A model generated the notes under the pieces. It ran no database searches. It was not told the origin of the DNA and was given only the letters and a program-made list of their open reading frames with translations. This document shows, in pieces, positions 1-6,658 of a DNA stretch of 14,724 bases. This stretch comes from Spirochaetaceae bacterium (GTDB lineage Bacteria; Spirochaetota; Spirochaetia; Sphaerochaetales; Sphaerochaetaceae). The first letter of the stretch is position 1. Every line of letters begins with the position of its first letter. A program made the translations under genes and the position numbers. Location: NCBI GenBank assembly GCA_016649775.1, contig JAENWY010000027.1:1-14724 (forward strand). The letters are read 5' to 3'.

Positions 1-825
1 AGGCATTAAACCGGGACAAATACCATTGTATTGTGCACAATCTCCAATAGCATAAATATTATCATCACTAGTTTTGCAAGTATCATCCACAATAATAGCT
101 CTATCAATATCAAGACCGCAATTCTTTGCTAATGAGGTTGATGGAATAACTCCAGCAGCAATAACAAGTGTTTTACAAGGAAGAACTGTACCATCTTTCA
201 ATACAATTGATTCTATATTTTTATTACCTTCAACTTTATCTGCAAAAACACCACAGATAATATTAAAATTATTACGAGATGTACATTTTTCTGTTATTAT
301 ACTAGCAGATTGTTTATCTAATTGGCGAAAGAGAACATGTGCCCCACCTTCAACAACGGTTACACTAAAACCAAGATTATTAATAACTAAAGCAGTTTCT
401 AAGCCTAAAAGGCCGCCACCAAGAACTACAACAGGATCTGATAATTTTTTTGTTAATTGAATACCATCATGATATGTTCTTAAAGTAAATATGCCCTTTA
501 ATCCAGAATCAGTGTAGAAGCATTTAGCATTAGAGCCAGTTGCAATTACTAATTTATCATAACTCGAGTTTTCACCTGAAGATAAAAGTACAGTTTTCTC
601 TTCTTTATTTATCGCTATAACACCAAAATGTTTAAGAAACTTAGGATCTGATTTTGAACATAAAGCTTCCAATTTTTTGATATCACCAAGAGCACTGGGT
701 AGTCTTAGTCTACTATAAAAGCCTACAGCTTCATCACTATATAGCTCAACTTCAACACCAGCTTTATCAAGCTTCGATGCAATTGAATTCCCTGCAGGAC
801 CGTTTCCAACTATTATAACTTTCAT
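1..825 (-). CDS. NADH:rubredoxin oxidoreductase-like FAD/NAD(P)-binding protein, partial (C-terminus beyond window edge)
   Basis: The frame is open from the ATG at 825 to the left edge, giving 275 residues with no stop. Seen: an N-terminal FAD-binding Rossmann motif GNGPAG (residues 7-12), an ATG-S motif after a YDKLVIATG strand (about 89-97), a central NAD(P)H-binding motif GGGLLGLETA (136-145), and the second FAD motif IYAIGD (257-262) followed by CAQYNG and CPGL. This order is that of pyridine nucleotide-disulfide oxidoreductases of the rubredoxin reductase / NirB-N-terminus type. The IYA-GD...NPGL-like end resembles clostridial NADH:rubredoxin oxidoreductase. No CxxxxC disulfide is seen near the FAD site, so a thioredoxin- or glutathione-reductase role is unlikely. 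In anaerobes such enzymes reduce rubredoxin for O2 and peroxide detoxification; that role is inferred. A strong GGGAGGG ribosome site lies 9 nt upstream of the ATG. About 100-130 residues are missing if it has the usual family length. The leader contains a structured RNA and a terminator. Confidence 0.85.
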   Translation of the reverse strand, partial: MKVIIVGNGPAGNSIASKLDKAGVEVELYSDEAVGFYSRLRLPSALGDIKKLEALCSKSDPKFLKHFGVIAINKEEKTVLLSSGENSSYDKLVIATGSNAKCFYTDSGLKGIFTLRTYHDGIQLTKKLSDPVVVLGGGLLGLETALVINNLGFSVTVVEGGAHVLFRQLDKQSASIITEKCTSRNNFNIICGVFADKVEGNKNIESIVLKDGTVLPCKTLVIAAGVIPSTSLAKNCGLDIDRAIIVDDTCKTSDDNIYAIGDCAQYNGICPGLMP

Positions 826-852
826 GCTCTGTACCCTCCCTAGGTATAGTTA

Positions 853-881
853 AAAATACCACGAATAAATAGGATTAACAA
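853..881 (-). promoter_or_regulatory. Possible gene-proximal promoter of the flavoprotein gene
   Basis: On the minus strand TTGTTA (881-876) is followed after 17 nt by TATTTT (858-853), about 30 bases before the ATG at 825. Each hexamer matches the sigma-70 consensus at 4 of 6 positions. If real, the flavoprotein can be transcribed independently of the upstream RNA and its terminator. In such AT-rich DNA chance matches are common. Confidence 0.3.
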
Positions 882-913
882 TAAAAAATTGAAATTTTAA
901 TTTTTTACAAATT

Positions 914-929
914 AAAAAAAACCCCCCTC
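914..929 (-). terminator. Intrinsic terminator of the structured RNA
   Basis: GAGGGGGG (929-922) is followed by eight U (921-914) on the minus strand. Its 5' partner is CCCCCUC at 999-993, so a folded insert of about 63 nt separates the arms. The same 5' arm can instead form a local CCUC/GAGG hairpin, so termination may be conditional. Confidence 0.6.
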
Positions 930-1089
930 AAGCTTGCACCCTTAAGAAGGACGTCGAATGAACGACATGTATTACCACCATCACCTCAAAAAGAGGGGGA
1001 AAACAACAATGGTAAAAAGATAACAGAGGGTGAACAAAAAAAACTAAAAAGTATAATAACGGATATAATTAACCGACCCTCTGTCAGAC
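914..1089 (-). ncRNA. Predicted structured RNA of about 175 nt (5' leader or free small RNA), family unknown
   Basis: This unit is bounded by a near-consensus promoter upstream and an intrinsic terminator downstream. Seen on the minus strand: a perfect 9-bp helix ACAGAGGGU (1084-1076) with ACCCUCUGU (1031-1023) closing a 44-nt loop; ACCAU (1013-1009) pairing AUGGU (981-977); inside it CCUC (996-993) with GAGG (987-984) around a U5 loop; a small GUCG/CGAC hairpin near 970-957; and CCCCCUC (999-993) able to pair GAGGGGGG (929-922) just before eight U. The CCCCCUC strand thus has two mutually exclusive partners, as expected for a terminator/antiterminator switch. It also stands out as a G/C-rich island in very AT-rich DNA. 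I see no motif of the common riboswitches (TPP, FMN, SAM, cobalamin, lysine, glycine, T-box), nor SRP RNA, RNase P RNA or tmRNA. It may control the flavoprotein gene that starts at 825, or act in trans. Confidence 0.55.
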
Positions 1090-1095
1090 ATCAAC

Positions 1096-1124
1096 ATAAT
1101 ACCACAAGTAATATTTGATGTCAA
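1096..1124 (-). promoter_or_regulatory. Near-consensus sigma-70 promoter for the structured RNA
   Basis: The minus strand shows TTGACA (1124-1119), a perfect -35 element, then exactly 17 nt, then TATTAT (1101-1096), 5 of 6 with the -10 consensus. The expected transcription start is near 1089, just before the first long helix of the RNA. This is the strongest promoter by eye in the window. Confidence 0.75.
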
Positions 1125-1332
1125 TAAATAAAAGCAACTAGTTAAATACATTTGAACGAATACTAATATGAATATTAAATATTAAATATGTATATAAAAC
1201 ACCTGTTATTTATAGATATGTGTAAAATAAATTTTAATTTTATACAATGCTATATCATTTGATGCTTTATAATTATTGATTATAAGAATTTAAATCTTCA
1301 TACACTTTTGACTTAAGTTAATATTTAATATA

Positions 1333-1359
1333 GATGAACATTTTGGGGAAATATTCATC
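1333..1359 (-). terminator. Hairpin downstream of hydF, possible terminator
   Basis: An 11-bp stem, GAUGAAUAUUU against AAAUGUUCAUC with one G-U pair, closes a CCCCA loop about 60-85 nt after the hydF stop. The bases that follow are AU-rich but not a clean U tract, so it could instead protect the mRNA 3' end. Confidence 0.4.
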
Positions 1360-1417
1360 TCATATTTATAAAATTTATAAAAACTTATTTATTTTGCACT
1401 AAATTGAATTTCTATTT

Positions 1418-2617
1418 CTACAATTCAATCATAGCCAATATACCTGACAACTGAGCAATTGTAATTCCATAATTAGTCATAGGAGTATTTTGACTTTTGG
1501 CTTCATTTAATCTACTCATCATATAGCTTCTATTAAACATACAACCACCACAGTGAATAATTAAATCATAACCTGATAAATCTTCAGGAAAATCAGTACC
1601 ACTGACTACATCTATTTGTAGTGAGTCACCAATCTTATCCCTAAGTAGTCTAGGAATCTGAATTCTTCCAATATCCTCTGTTAGTGGAGCGTGTGTACAA
1701 GCTTCAGCGATCAATACCTTAGAAGACGGAGTTAGTCTATCAATTATACTGGCAGCTTTTGCAAATTCTTCGACATCACCTTTAACTCCTGCTAACAATA
1801 CAGAAAAAGATGTTAATTTAGAGCCTTTTGGTTTCTTTGAATAAACAAGTGGAAAACACTGGCTATCTGTAATAATTAATTTAGGTTCTTTTTTTAGTGC
1901 TAATAAAGCATTATCAATTTCATCTGAAGATACACTTATAATTATACAATGATGGTCTAATAAATCTCGGGTTGTTTGAACTTGTGGAAGTATTAATCTT
2001 CCTTGTGGAGCATTAATTTGTTGAGGCATTACAAGCATTACAATGTCATCTTTTTCTACTAGAGTATCAACAATACTTAATCTTGCATCTCGATCAGGTT
2101 GAACCCTAATAATAGCTTCTCTAACTTTATGTTGTGTTTTTTCATCAAAGGCAGAAACCACTAATGAGCTTACTTTTAATTCATCTTTAATTTTCTTTTC
2201 AAGAAAACTAGAATCTTCTACCAAGTCAGCTTTAGAGATAATAGCAACCAAAGGTTTTTTAGAATCTTGAATCTTTTTTGCCCATACAAATTCCTTACTG
2301 AAATCTTTTTTATCAAGTGGAAACAATAATAAAGCAACATCGGTTCTTTTAAAAGCATCATTAGTCTTTTTTACTCTTAACTCCCCCAATTCACCTTCAT
2401 CATCAAAACCTGCAGTATCTATTATTACACAAGGACCTAGTCCATAAAGTTCAATTGATTTATAAACTGGATCTGTAGTTGTTCCAGCTATGGGAGATAC
2501 CACAGAAGTACTATGTTTTGTTAATGAATTAATTAGTGATGATTTACCACTATTACGAGTCCCAAATAATCCTATGTGAAGTCTTAAACTTCTTGGTGCT
2601 GAATTTAAATTTGCCAT
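1418..2617 (-). CDS. hydF: [FeFe]-hydrogenase H-cluster maturation GTPase HydF
   Basis: HydF is the GTP-binding scaffold that receives the 2Fe subcluster made by the radical-SAM enzymes HydE and HydG and delivers it to apo-hydrogenase. The 399 residues match the usual family length (about 400). Seen: a Ras-like N-terminal GTPase domain with P-loop GTRNSGKS (19-26), G2 region GTTTDP (45-50), G3 DTAG (67-70) and G4 SKAD (128-131); then a central dimerisation region; then a C-terminal FeS-binding domain with C307-x-H309 and H355-C356-x2-C359, the CxH-x45-HCxxC signature of HydF. All ligands are present, so the protein looks functional. It starts 2 nt after the stop of the TM1266-family gene, and its ribosome site AAAGG lies within that gene's last codons, implying translational coupling. 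HydE, HydG and the hydrogenase itself are not in this window. Confidence 0.96.
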   Translation of the reverse strand: MANLNSAPRSLRLHIGLFGTRNSGKSSLINSLTKHSTSVVSPIAGTTTDPVYKSIELYGLGPCVIIDTAGFDDEGELGELRVKKTNDAFKRTDVALLLFPLDKKDFSKEFVWAKKIQDSKKPLVAIISKADLVEDSSFLEKKIKDELKVSSLVVSAFDEKTQHKVREAIIRVQPDRDARLSIVDTLVEKDDIVMLVMPQQINAPQGRLILPQVQTTRDLLDHHCIIISVSSDEIDNALLALKKEPKLIITDSQCFPLVYSKKPKGSKLTSFSVLLAGVKGDVEEFAKAASIIDRLTPSSKVLIAEACTHAPLTEDIGRIQIPRLLRDKIGDSLQIDVVSGTDFPEDLSGYDLIIHCGGCMFNRSYMMSRLNEAKSQNTPMTNYGITIAQLSGILAMIEL

Positions 2618-2619
2618 GA

Positions 2620-2865
2620 TTATACCTTTGAATAAGTTGTTTTGATTGATACATTTTTAATCTGACCAAGTTTACCAGATAGAGTACTAATGATGTCTTG
2701 AGGGGCATCAATAATTAATGTAATAATTGAAACACTTTTTTTTGGGTATGGCATTCCCATACGTCCAATAATAAAGGGCGCACAAGAGTGTAGTAGTTCA
2801 TTTACTTGAGGTACTGAATCTTTATGTTCAATAATAATAGCGATAATTGCTAACCGAGTTTCCAT
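2620..2865 (-). CDS. TM1266-family iron-only hydrogenase system putative regulator
   Basis: This 81-residue protein has the full-length pattern of the TM1266 family: an N-terminal hydrophobic strand (RLAIIAIIIE, 4-13), VNELLHS-type helix, the highly typical IIGRMGMPYP (32-41), VSIITLIIDAP (45-55) and a C-terminal SGKLG...VSIKTTYSK. The family has a small ferredoxin-like/ACT-type fold and is found almost only next to [FeFe]-hydrogenase maturation genes; its molecular role has been proposed as regulatory but there is no DNA-binding domain visible here. It is the first gene of a two-gene unit with hydF, 2 nt upstream of it. A purine-rich ribosome site (AAAGGGA) precedes the ATG. Identity is firm; function is not. 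Confidence 0.92.
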   Translation of the reverse strand: METRLAIIAIIIEHKDSVPQVNELLHSCAPFIIGRMGMPYPKKSVSIITLIIDAPQDIISTLSGKLGQIKNVSIKTTYSKV

Positions 2866-2898
2866 CTTTATTCCCTTTAATCCAAAGAAAAGAGAAAA

Positions 2899-2935
2899 AT
2901 AAAGACATCCTAACCTATTAGATTAGGAACTTTAT
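2899..2935 (-). terminator. Leader hairpin with U-rich tail upstream of the TM1266-hydF operon (terminator or attenuator)
   Basis: On the minus strand CCUAAUC (2927-2921) pairs GGUUAGG (2915-2909) across a UAAUA loop, and AUAAAG (2935-2930) pairs CUUUAU (2904-2899) outside it. A pyrimidine-rich tail UUUUCUCUUUU follows. It lies 62 nt after the phosphatase stop and only about 34 nt before the TM1266-gene ATG, so transcripts of the hydF operon must pass through it unless they start within that short gap. A second copy of the left arm (CUUAAUCUAAU, 2970-2960) could compete for GGUUAG. Confidence 0.5.
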
Positions 2936-2999
2936 CTTTACCGCAGAACTATCTTTGAGATTAGATTAAGTTATAATACGTCTTTGTATTTTTTTTATT

Positions 3000-3623
3000 T
3001 TACTTTAATAATTGATTTATTGCAACAAAAGATTTTATCTTAATATTTTCACCATCAAATAGAACATTAATTTTATAGCCTAGTCCATTTGGTGTTTTAA
3101 TATTGAAGAAATTTTCTTTCTTATAAATACCTAAACCAACTAATAAACATCTAATAGCTATCATATGAGATACAAGGGTTGCACTGTGAAGATTTTCTTC
3201 TTGTAATTCAATTATGGTCATCTTGAAAAATCCAATCATTCTAGTTTTAATTTGTTCAAAAGTTTCACTATCTGTTACATAAATATCTTGTATCCAGTTT
3301 CCAAAAAAATCTTTAAAAATCACACTATCGAAAGGTCTATTTTCCCATCCACCAAAGTTAATTTCTCTAAGTTGTGGAAAGACTCCATCTAACTTTCCTT
3401 TTCCCTCATACAAAGTTTCAAAGGTACTAACAGCTCTTGATAAGTCACTACTATAATTTAAATCAGTTATAGGATAATCATACATTTCTCTGTGTTTTTT
3501 TAATTCTTTTCTACCTTGTTCCATTAAAGGCACATTACTTTGACCACTGAGAGTTTTTAATTTATTTCCAAGGGAAAAACCATGTCTTACTATAACAATT
3601 GTATATTCTTTATATTCACTCAT
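3000..3623 (-). CDS. Histidine phosphatase superfamily protein (phosphoglycerate mutase-like)
   Basis: A 207-residue cytoplasmic protein of the branch-1 histidine phosphatase family, which hydrolyses or transfers phosphate through a phosphohistidine. Seen: the RHG motif VRHGFSLGN with R13 and the nucleophile H14; SDLSRAVSTFETL with R63; the acid/base region REINFGGWEN with E87; and the second histidine in LVSHMIAIR (H153). All four catalytic positions are present. The length and the REINFGGWEN stretch resemble CobC/GpmB-type phosphatases rather than true glycolytic dPGM (about 250 residues), so the substrate is unknown. It lies 68 nt downstream of the Na+/phosphate cotransporter, separated by a strong hairpin. 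The ribosome site is modest (AGGAU, 7 nt before ATG) and sits just after that hairpin. Confidence 0.85.
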   Translation of the reverse strand: MSEYKEYTIVIVRHGFSLGNKLKTLSGQSNVPLMEQGRKELKKHREMYDYPITDLNYSSDLSRAVSTFETLYEGKGKLDGVFPQLREINFGGWENRPFDSVIFKDFFGNWIQDIYVTDSETFEQIKTRMIGFFKMTIIELQEENLHSATLVSHMIAIRCLLVGLGIYKKENFFNIKTPNGLGYKINVLFDGENIKIKSFVAINQLLK

Positions 3624-3639
3624 AATTTTATCCTACAAT

Positions 3640-3672
3640 AAAAGGATCCTAAGCGTAGCCCAGAATCCTTTT
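3640..3672 (-). terminator. Strong hairpin between cotransporter and phosphatase genes
   Basis: The minus strand reads a 14-bp stem, AAAAGGAUUCUGGG against CUUAGGAUCCUUUU (two or three G-U pairs), with loop CUACG, ending in UUUUAUUGU. It begins about 20 nt after the cotransporter stop and ends 16 nt before the phosphatase ATG. It may terminate or reduce transcription into the phosphatase gene, or act as a processing or stabilising stem in a bicistronic mRNA. Confidence 0.6.
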
Positions 3673-3691
3673 ATATTTAATATTTAATATA

Positions 3692-5389
3692 TTAACTTCT
3701 TACTTTAACTCTATCTTCTGATTCAACATCTAAACCATAACTTAGAGATTGACATATATCAATACAATAGATTGATACATTAGTAATATTACCAAGTATT
3801 GCATTAAAATATGGTGTCATTTTTGGATCACAGGCACCACTATTTAATCTAATAATATGGTTATCTTGCATTACCTTTTCAAAATCAACTATTCTCTCTC
3901 TTGTAGATATAGCCATCAAGATACTTACATCATCACCTGATTTTAAGACTTCAAAGGCTGCATTCATTAACTCTCCAATAGCTTCTAAACTATCCTTAAG
4001 TTCTTTTTCACCTATATCCGAGAAGGATAAACCCTTACTATCTAATTCAATCATATCTTCAAGTAAATCAATTGATTGCATACTAATTCTCTCTAAACCT
4101 GAGGTAACTAAAAGCAATTCAGTAATTGCATTTGTTTGCCCTTCTGTAGGAGTACCAATACTGATAATACGAGATAGATAGTGCTGAACATCTCTTTGAA
4201 GATTCCGAATTGATTTCCAAGTTTTAATTAAATCTTCTGCACTATCTCTATCAAATGGAACAATAGCTGATTTAGTTTTTTTGAAAGTATTTCTCATCAT
4301 ATTACTAGAATTTATAACTTCCTGTTGACTAAGCCTCATGGCAAATACAGGCTGATTTAATATCTTTTCATCTATAAATAAAGGTTGAGCAATATCTGGC
4401 TCTTCTTCCTCTTCATTTCCTGGAATAACAAATGTAACAATTTTTACCATCAACCAGACAAACGGCATCCAGATTAATGTATTAATAATATTAAATGAAG
4501 TATGCGCATTAGCTATCTGTCTTGAAATAATAGAAATTTCAGGACCTTTTGGAGATATCAACATAACAAACTTTGTAAAGGGTGCTAATATAAATAAGAA
4601 TAATATAGAACCAACTATATTAAATATACTATGGGCAATTGCAGTCCTCTTAGCATTATTTGATTGTCCAATACAAGCAAGCAAAGCTGTAATTGTAGTA
4701 CCAACATTACTACCTAATAAAATAGGAATTGATCCATATAGCCCCAACATAGAACTCGTACCATCTGGCCCAGGCGTACTTGCAAAATTCTGAAGAACGG
4801 CAACAGTTGCTGAAGAACTTTGAATTATAACTGTCATCCCAGTACCTACCAACATACCTAATACAGGCACATGTGATACTCTAGAGATTAAGTTAACAAA
4901 TACAGGAGAGTTTGCAAGAGGCTTCATCAAATCACCCATTGTCTCTAAACCAACAAATAAAAGACCAAAAGCAAAGATAGTTAAACCAATATCCCTTGTT
5001 CTTTCTTTTTTGCTAACTAAATGTAATAAAAAACCCATGAATAAAATGGGCCAAATATAATCAGTAAGTTTAAAAGCTATTAACTGTGCTGTAATTGTTG
5101 TACCAATATTTGCACCTAAAATAACAGATATAGCTTGTGGCAATGTCATTAATCCAGCGCTAACGAAACCAATAACCATAACAGTTGTGGCACTAGAACT
5201 TTGTAAAACCATTGTCGTTAATGCACCAGCAATAACTCCAAAAAAAACATTCTTTGTTAGGATATCGAGGATTTGTTTCATCCTCTCACCCGCTACTCTC
5301 TGTAGCCCTTCACTCATTAAGTTCATACCATAAATAAATATAGCAAGACCACCGAGTAATCCAAAGATAATTGTAAGACCCTCTTTCAT
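3692..5389 (-). CDS. Na+/phosphate cotransporter family protein with C-terminal PhoU-like domain
   Basis: A 565-residue inner-membrane protein. Seen: two repeats of the Na/Pi-cotransporter (SLC34-like) fold, with the paired signatures QSSSATT (63-69) plus GANIGTTIT (92-100) and QSSSATV (190-196) plus GSNVGTTIT (226-234); about eight to nine hydrophobic spans up to residue 323; an acidic linker (EEEEEPD, about 326-332); then a soluble helical tail (about 345-550) with the spacing of PhoU-like helices. This fused architecture is common in bacterial NptA/YjbB-type proteins, where the core moves inorganic phosphate with sodium and the tail is thought to regulate it. The ribosome site AAGGAAAG is good. 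It is transcribed divergently from the PAP2 phosphatase, and the 258-bp region between them contains several palindromes. Whether it works in uptake or in export cannot be told from sequence. Confidence 0.92.
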   Translation of the reverse strand: MKEGLTIIFGLLGGLAIFIYGMNLMSEGLQRVAGERMKQILDILTKNVFFGVIAGALTTMVLQSSSATTVMVIGFVSAGLMTLPQAISVILGANIGTTITAQLIAFKLTDYIWPILFMGFLLHLVSKKERTRDIGLTIFAFGLLFVGLETMGDLMKPLANSPVFVNLISRVSHVPVLGMLVGTGMTVIIQSSSATVAVLQNFASTPGPDGTSSMLGLYGSIPILLGSNVGTTITALLACIGQSNNAKRTAIAHSIFNIVGSILFLFILAPFTKFVMLISPKGPEISIISRQIANAHTSFNIINTLIWMPFVWLMVKIVTFVIPGNEEEEEPDIAQPLFIDEKILNQPVFAMRLSQQEVINSSNMMRNTFKKTKSAIVPFDRDSAEDLIKTWKSIRNLQRDVQHYLSRIISIGTPTEGQTNAITELLLVTSGLERISMQSIDLLEDMIELDSKGLSFSDIGEKELKDSLEAIGELMNAAFEVLKSGDDVSILMAISTRERIVDFEKVMQDNHIIRLNSGACDPKMTPYFNAILGNITNVSIYCIDICQSLSYGLDVESEDRVKVRS

Positions 5390-5647
5390 GACTCTTTCCT
5401 TTTTTATCTAAAATTTAGCAGCAAAATATTGACAATACATCATTCTAAATCAGAAGTAGATTTTAATATCCCTTTCGATTTATTAATTTTTTTATCACCA
5501 ACATTAATTGTTAATGTTTTTCTAACATAAATTTAATATTATTTTAACTTATATTAATTGTTTATGTATATTACATTGGGATAAAAAGTTTAACTTTTCG
5601 TTGAAATATATTACAGATTAACATAATATAATAGCAATGGAGTATTT
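5390..5647. promoter_or_regulatory. Divergent control region between the Na+/Pi cotransporter and PAP2 genes
   Basis: The region contains a 19-bp inverted repeat AACATTAA-TTG-TTAATGTT (5500-5518), a related half-conserved copy ATTAATTGTTTATGT (5553-5567) exactly 50 bp further on, and a 15-bp palindrome AAAAGTT-T-AACTTTT (5584-5598) just upstream of the PAP2 -35 element. These are candidate operators. No clear minus-strand promoter for the cotransporter could be singled out; TTGTCA (5434-5429) is a weak candidate -35. Confidence 0.45.
5601..5629 (+). promoter_or_regulatory. Possible promoter of the PAP2 phosphatase gene
   Basis: TTGAAA (5601-5606), 17 nt, then TAATAT (5624-5629). A start near 5636 would leave a leader of only about 12 nt that begins almost at the GGAG ribosome site (5639-5642), which is tight, so an upstream start is also possible. 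Confidence 0.35.
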
Positions 5648-6535
5648 ATGCAAAAAGAAATGTTAATGTTTTTTACATCAATTAGTAATCCAATTTTAGA
5701 TTCAATTGCTAATCTTGCTAGTTTCTTTGGTGAAGAGGCTATCATAATAATTATATTAGGATGGATTTTATATGGAATTGATAAGAAAAAAGGGTTTGCA
5801 ATTTGTGGATCAATTTTATCGGCAACTATTGCAATGGGGATTATCAAGGCCATAGTAAGAGCACCTCGACCTTTTCAGGTGTTAACTGAAATTAAAGGAA
5901 AGCGATTGTCGACTGCAACAGGCTATTCATTTCCATCAGGTCACGCTAGTGTTTCTTCTTCAATGTATTCATCAATTGCAATTGCATTTAAGAAAAAAAC
6001 ACTTTCTATTATTTGTGCAACAACCATTGTACTTGTAGCTATTAGTAGAATGTATTTAGGAGTTCACTGGCCAATTGATGTATTTGGTGGGATAATAATT
6101 GGTATAACTTCATCTTTTATACTTTATTCAGTGTTCTACAAAATTTCAGGAGATAAAACTCTAAAGCAAAAAGTTAGCTTAAGGATTGGTTCTATATTTT
6201 TTGTAGTATCTTTTATATTGTGTATTTTGCTTTCTAATAATTTAATAGATACTGTAGCTTTTTCCGATTTATTGAAAACAATAGCGCTTGCAGGAGGAGC
6301 TTATTTTGGGTTCTTTTTTGAGAGCAAATATATAAATTATTCAGTAGATGGAAAAACAATAACTAAAATAGCCCGCTTAATTATATTAGTAATATGTTCT
6401 CTATTAATAATTGTGGGTATTAAAGCTCTTTTTGGAGTTAGTTATTATTACATAGGTGCTTTTGTAAGATATAATACAGTTGGAATATTTCTAACATACC
6501 TTTTCCCTTTAATTTTCAAAAAGCTTTTTAACTAA
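5648..6535 (+). CDS. Membrane PAP2-family phosphatase
   Basis: A 295-residue integral membrane protein of the type-2 phosphatidic acid phosphatase family, which removes phosphate from lipid phosphates or pyrophosphates such as undecaprenyl-PP or phosphatidic acid. The three catalytic motifs are intact: K67-x6-R74-P75 in KAIVRAPRP, PSGH (96-99), and S133-R134-x5-H140-x3-D144 in SRMYLGVHWPID. Hydrophobic spans flank these motifs, and after residue 170 there are about four more spans not needed for catalysis, giving a longer C-terminal membrane part than the simplest PgpB/BcrC forms. GGAG lies 5 nt before the ATG. Divergent from the phosphate cotransporter, so a joint role in phosphate or envelope-lipid economy is possible but inferred. 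The substrate cannot be told from sequence. Confidence 0.9.
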   Translation: MQKEMLMFFTSISNPILDSIANLASFFGEEAIIIIILGWILYGIDKKKGFAICGSILSATIAMGIIKAIVRAPRPFQVLTEIKGKRLSTATGYSFPSGHASVSSSMYSSIAIAFKKKTLSIICATTIVLVAISRMYLGVHWPIDVFGGIIIGITSSFILYSVFYKISGDKTLKQKVSLRIGSIFFVVSFILCILLSNNLIDTVAFSDLLKTIALAGGAYFGFFFESKYINYSVDGKTITKIARLIILVICSLLIIVGIKALFGVSYYYIGAFVRYNTVGIFLTYLFPLIFKKLFN

Positions 6536-6625
6536 TTTAAATATAGAAAAAATAGTTAACAGTTTTTTGTTATCTCCTTTGAAACAATTCATAAAATGTA
6601 AAAAGAATTTATATATTATAGCTAC

Positions 6626-6658
6626 AAAAGTATAGAAAATATTATTTTCTATACTTTT
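6626..6658 (+). terminator. Strong bidirectional-type terminator after the PAP2 gene
   Basis: A perfect 14-bp stem AAAAGTATAGAAAA / TTTTCTATACTTTT with loop TATTA lies 90 nt after the PAP2 stop. The 3' arm itself ends in U4, followed by GAAUUUUAAUUU. The A/T-ended arms would also work on the opposite strand. Confidence 0.8.

Larger units (their letters stand above)
826..1417. other. Long intergenic region (592 bp) without a protein gene
   Basis: The left half (826-1124) holds the predicted structured RNA, its terminator and its promoter. The right half (1125-1417) is plain AT-rich DNA with no open frame of note on either strand; the only structure I see there is the hairpin at 1333-1359, plus a weak hairpin overlapping the hydF stop codon (arms ATTGAATT/AATTCAAT). 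Confidence 0.7.

Noticed and set aside
74..460. Plus-strand open frame of 128 codons.
   Set aside because: It is antisense to the flavoprotein gene, whose motifs are clear on the minus strand, and it has no ribosome site or recognisable domain.
914..1089. Idea that the structured RNA is 6S RNA, SRP RNA, RNase P RNA or tmRNA.
   Set aside because: The ends do not pair with each other as in 6S RNA, and the conserved cores of SRP RNA, RNase P RNA and tmRNA are absent.
1040..1094. A 15-codon minus-strand frame (MSDRGSVNYIRYYTF) at the 5' end of the structured RNA, as a possible leader peptide.
   Set aside because: It has no ribosome site, its ATG lies upstream of or right at the predicted transcription start, and it has no run of a single amino acid's codons as expected for classical attenuation.
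5611..5853. Minus-strand open frame of 80 codons.
   Set aside because: Antisense to the start of the PAP2 gene, a shadow of its hydrophobic codons.
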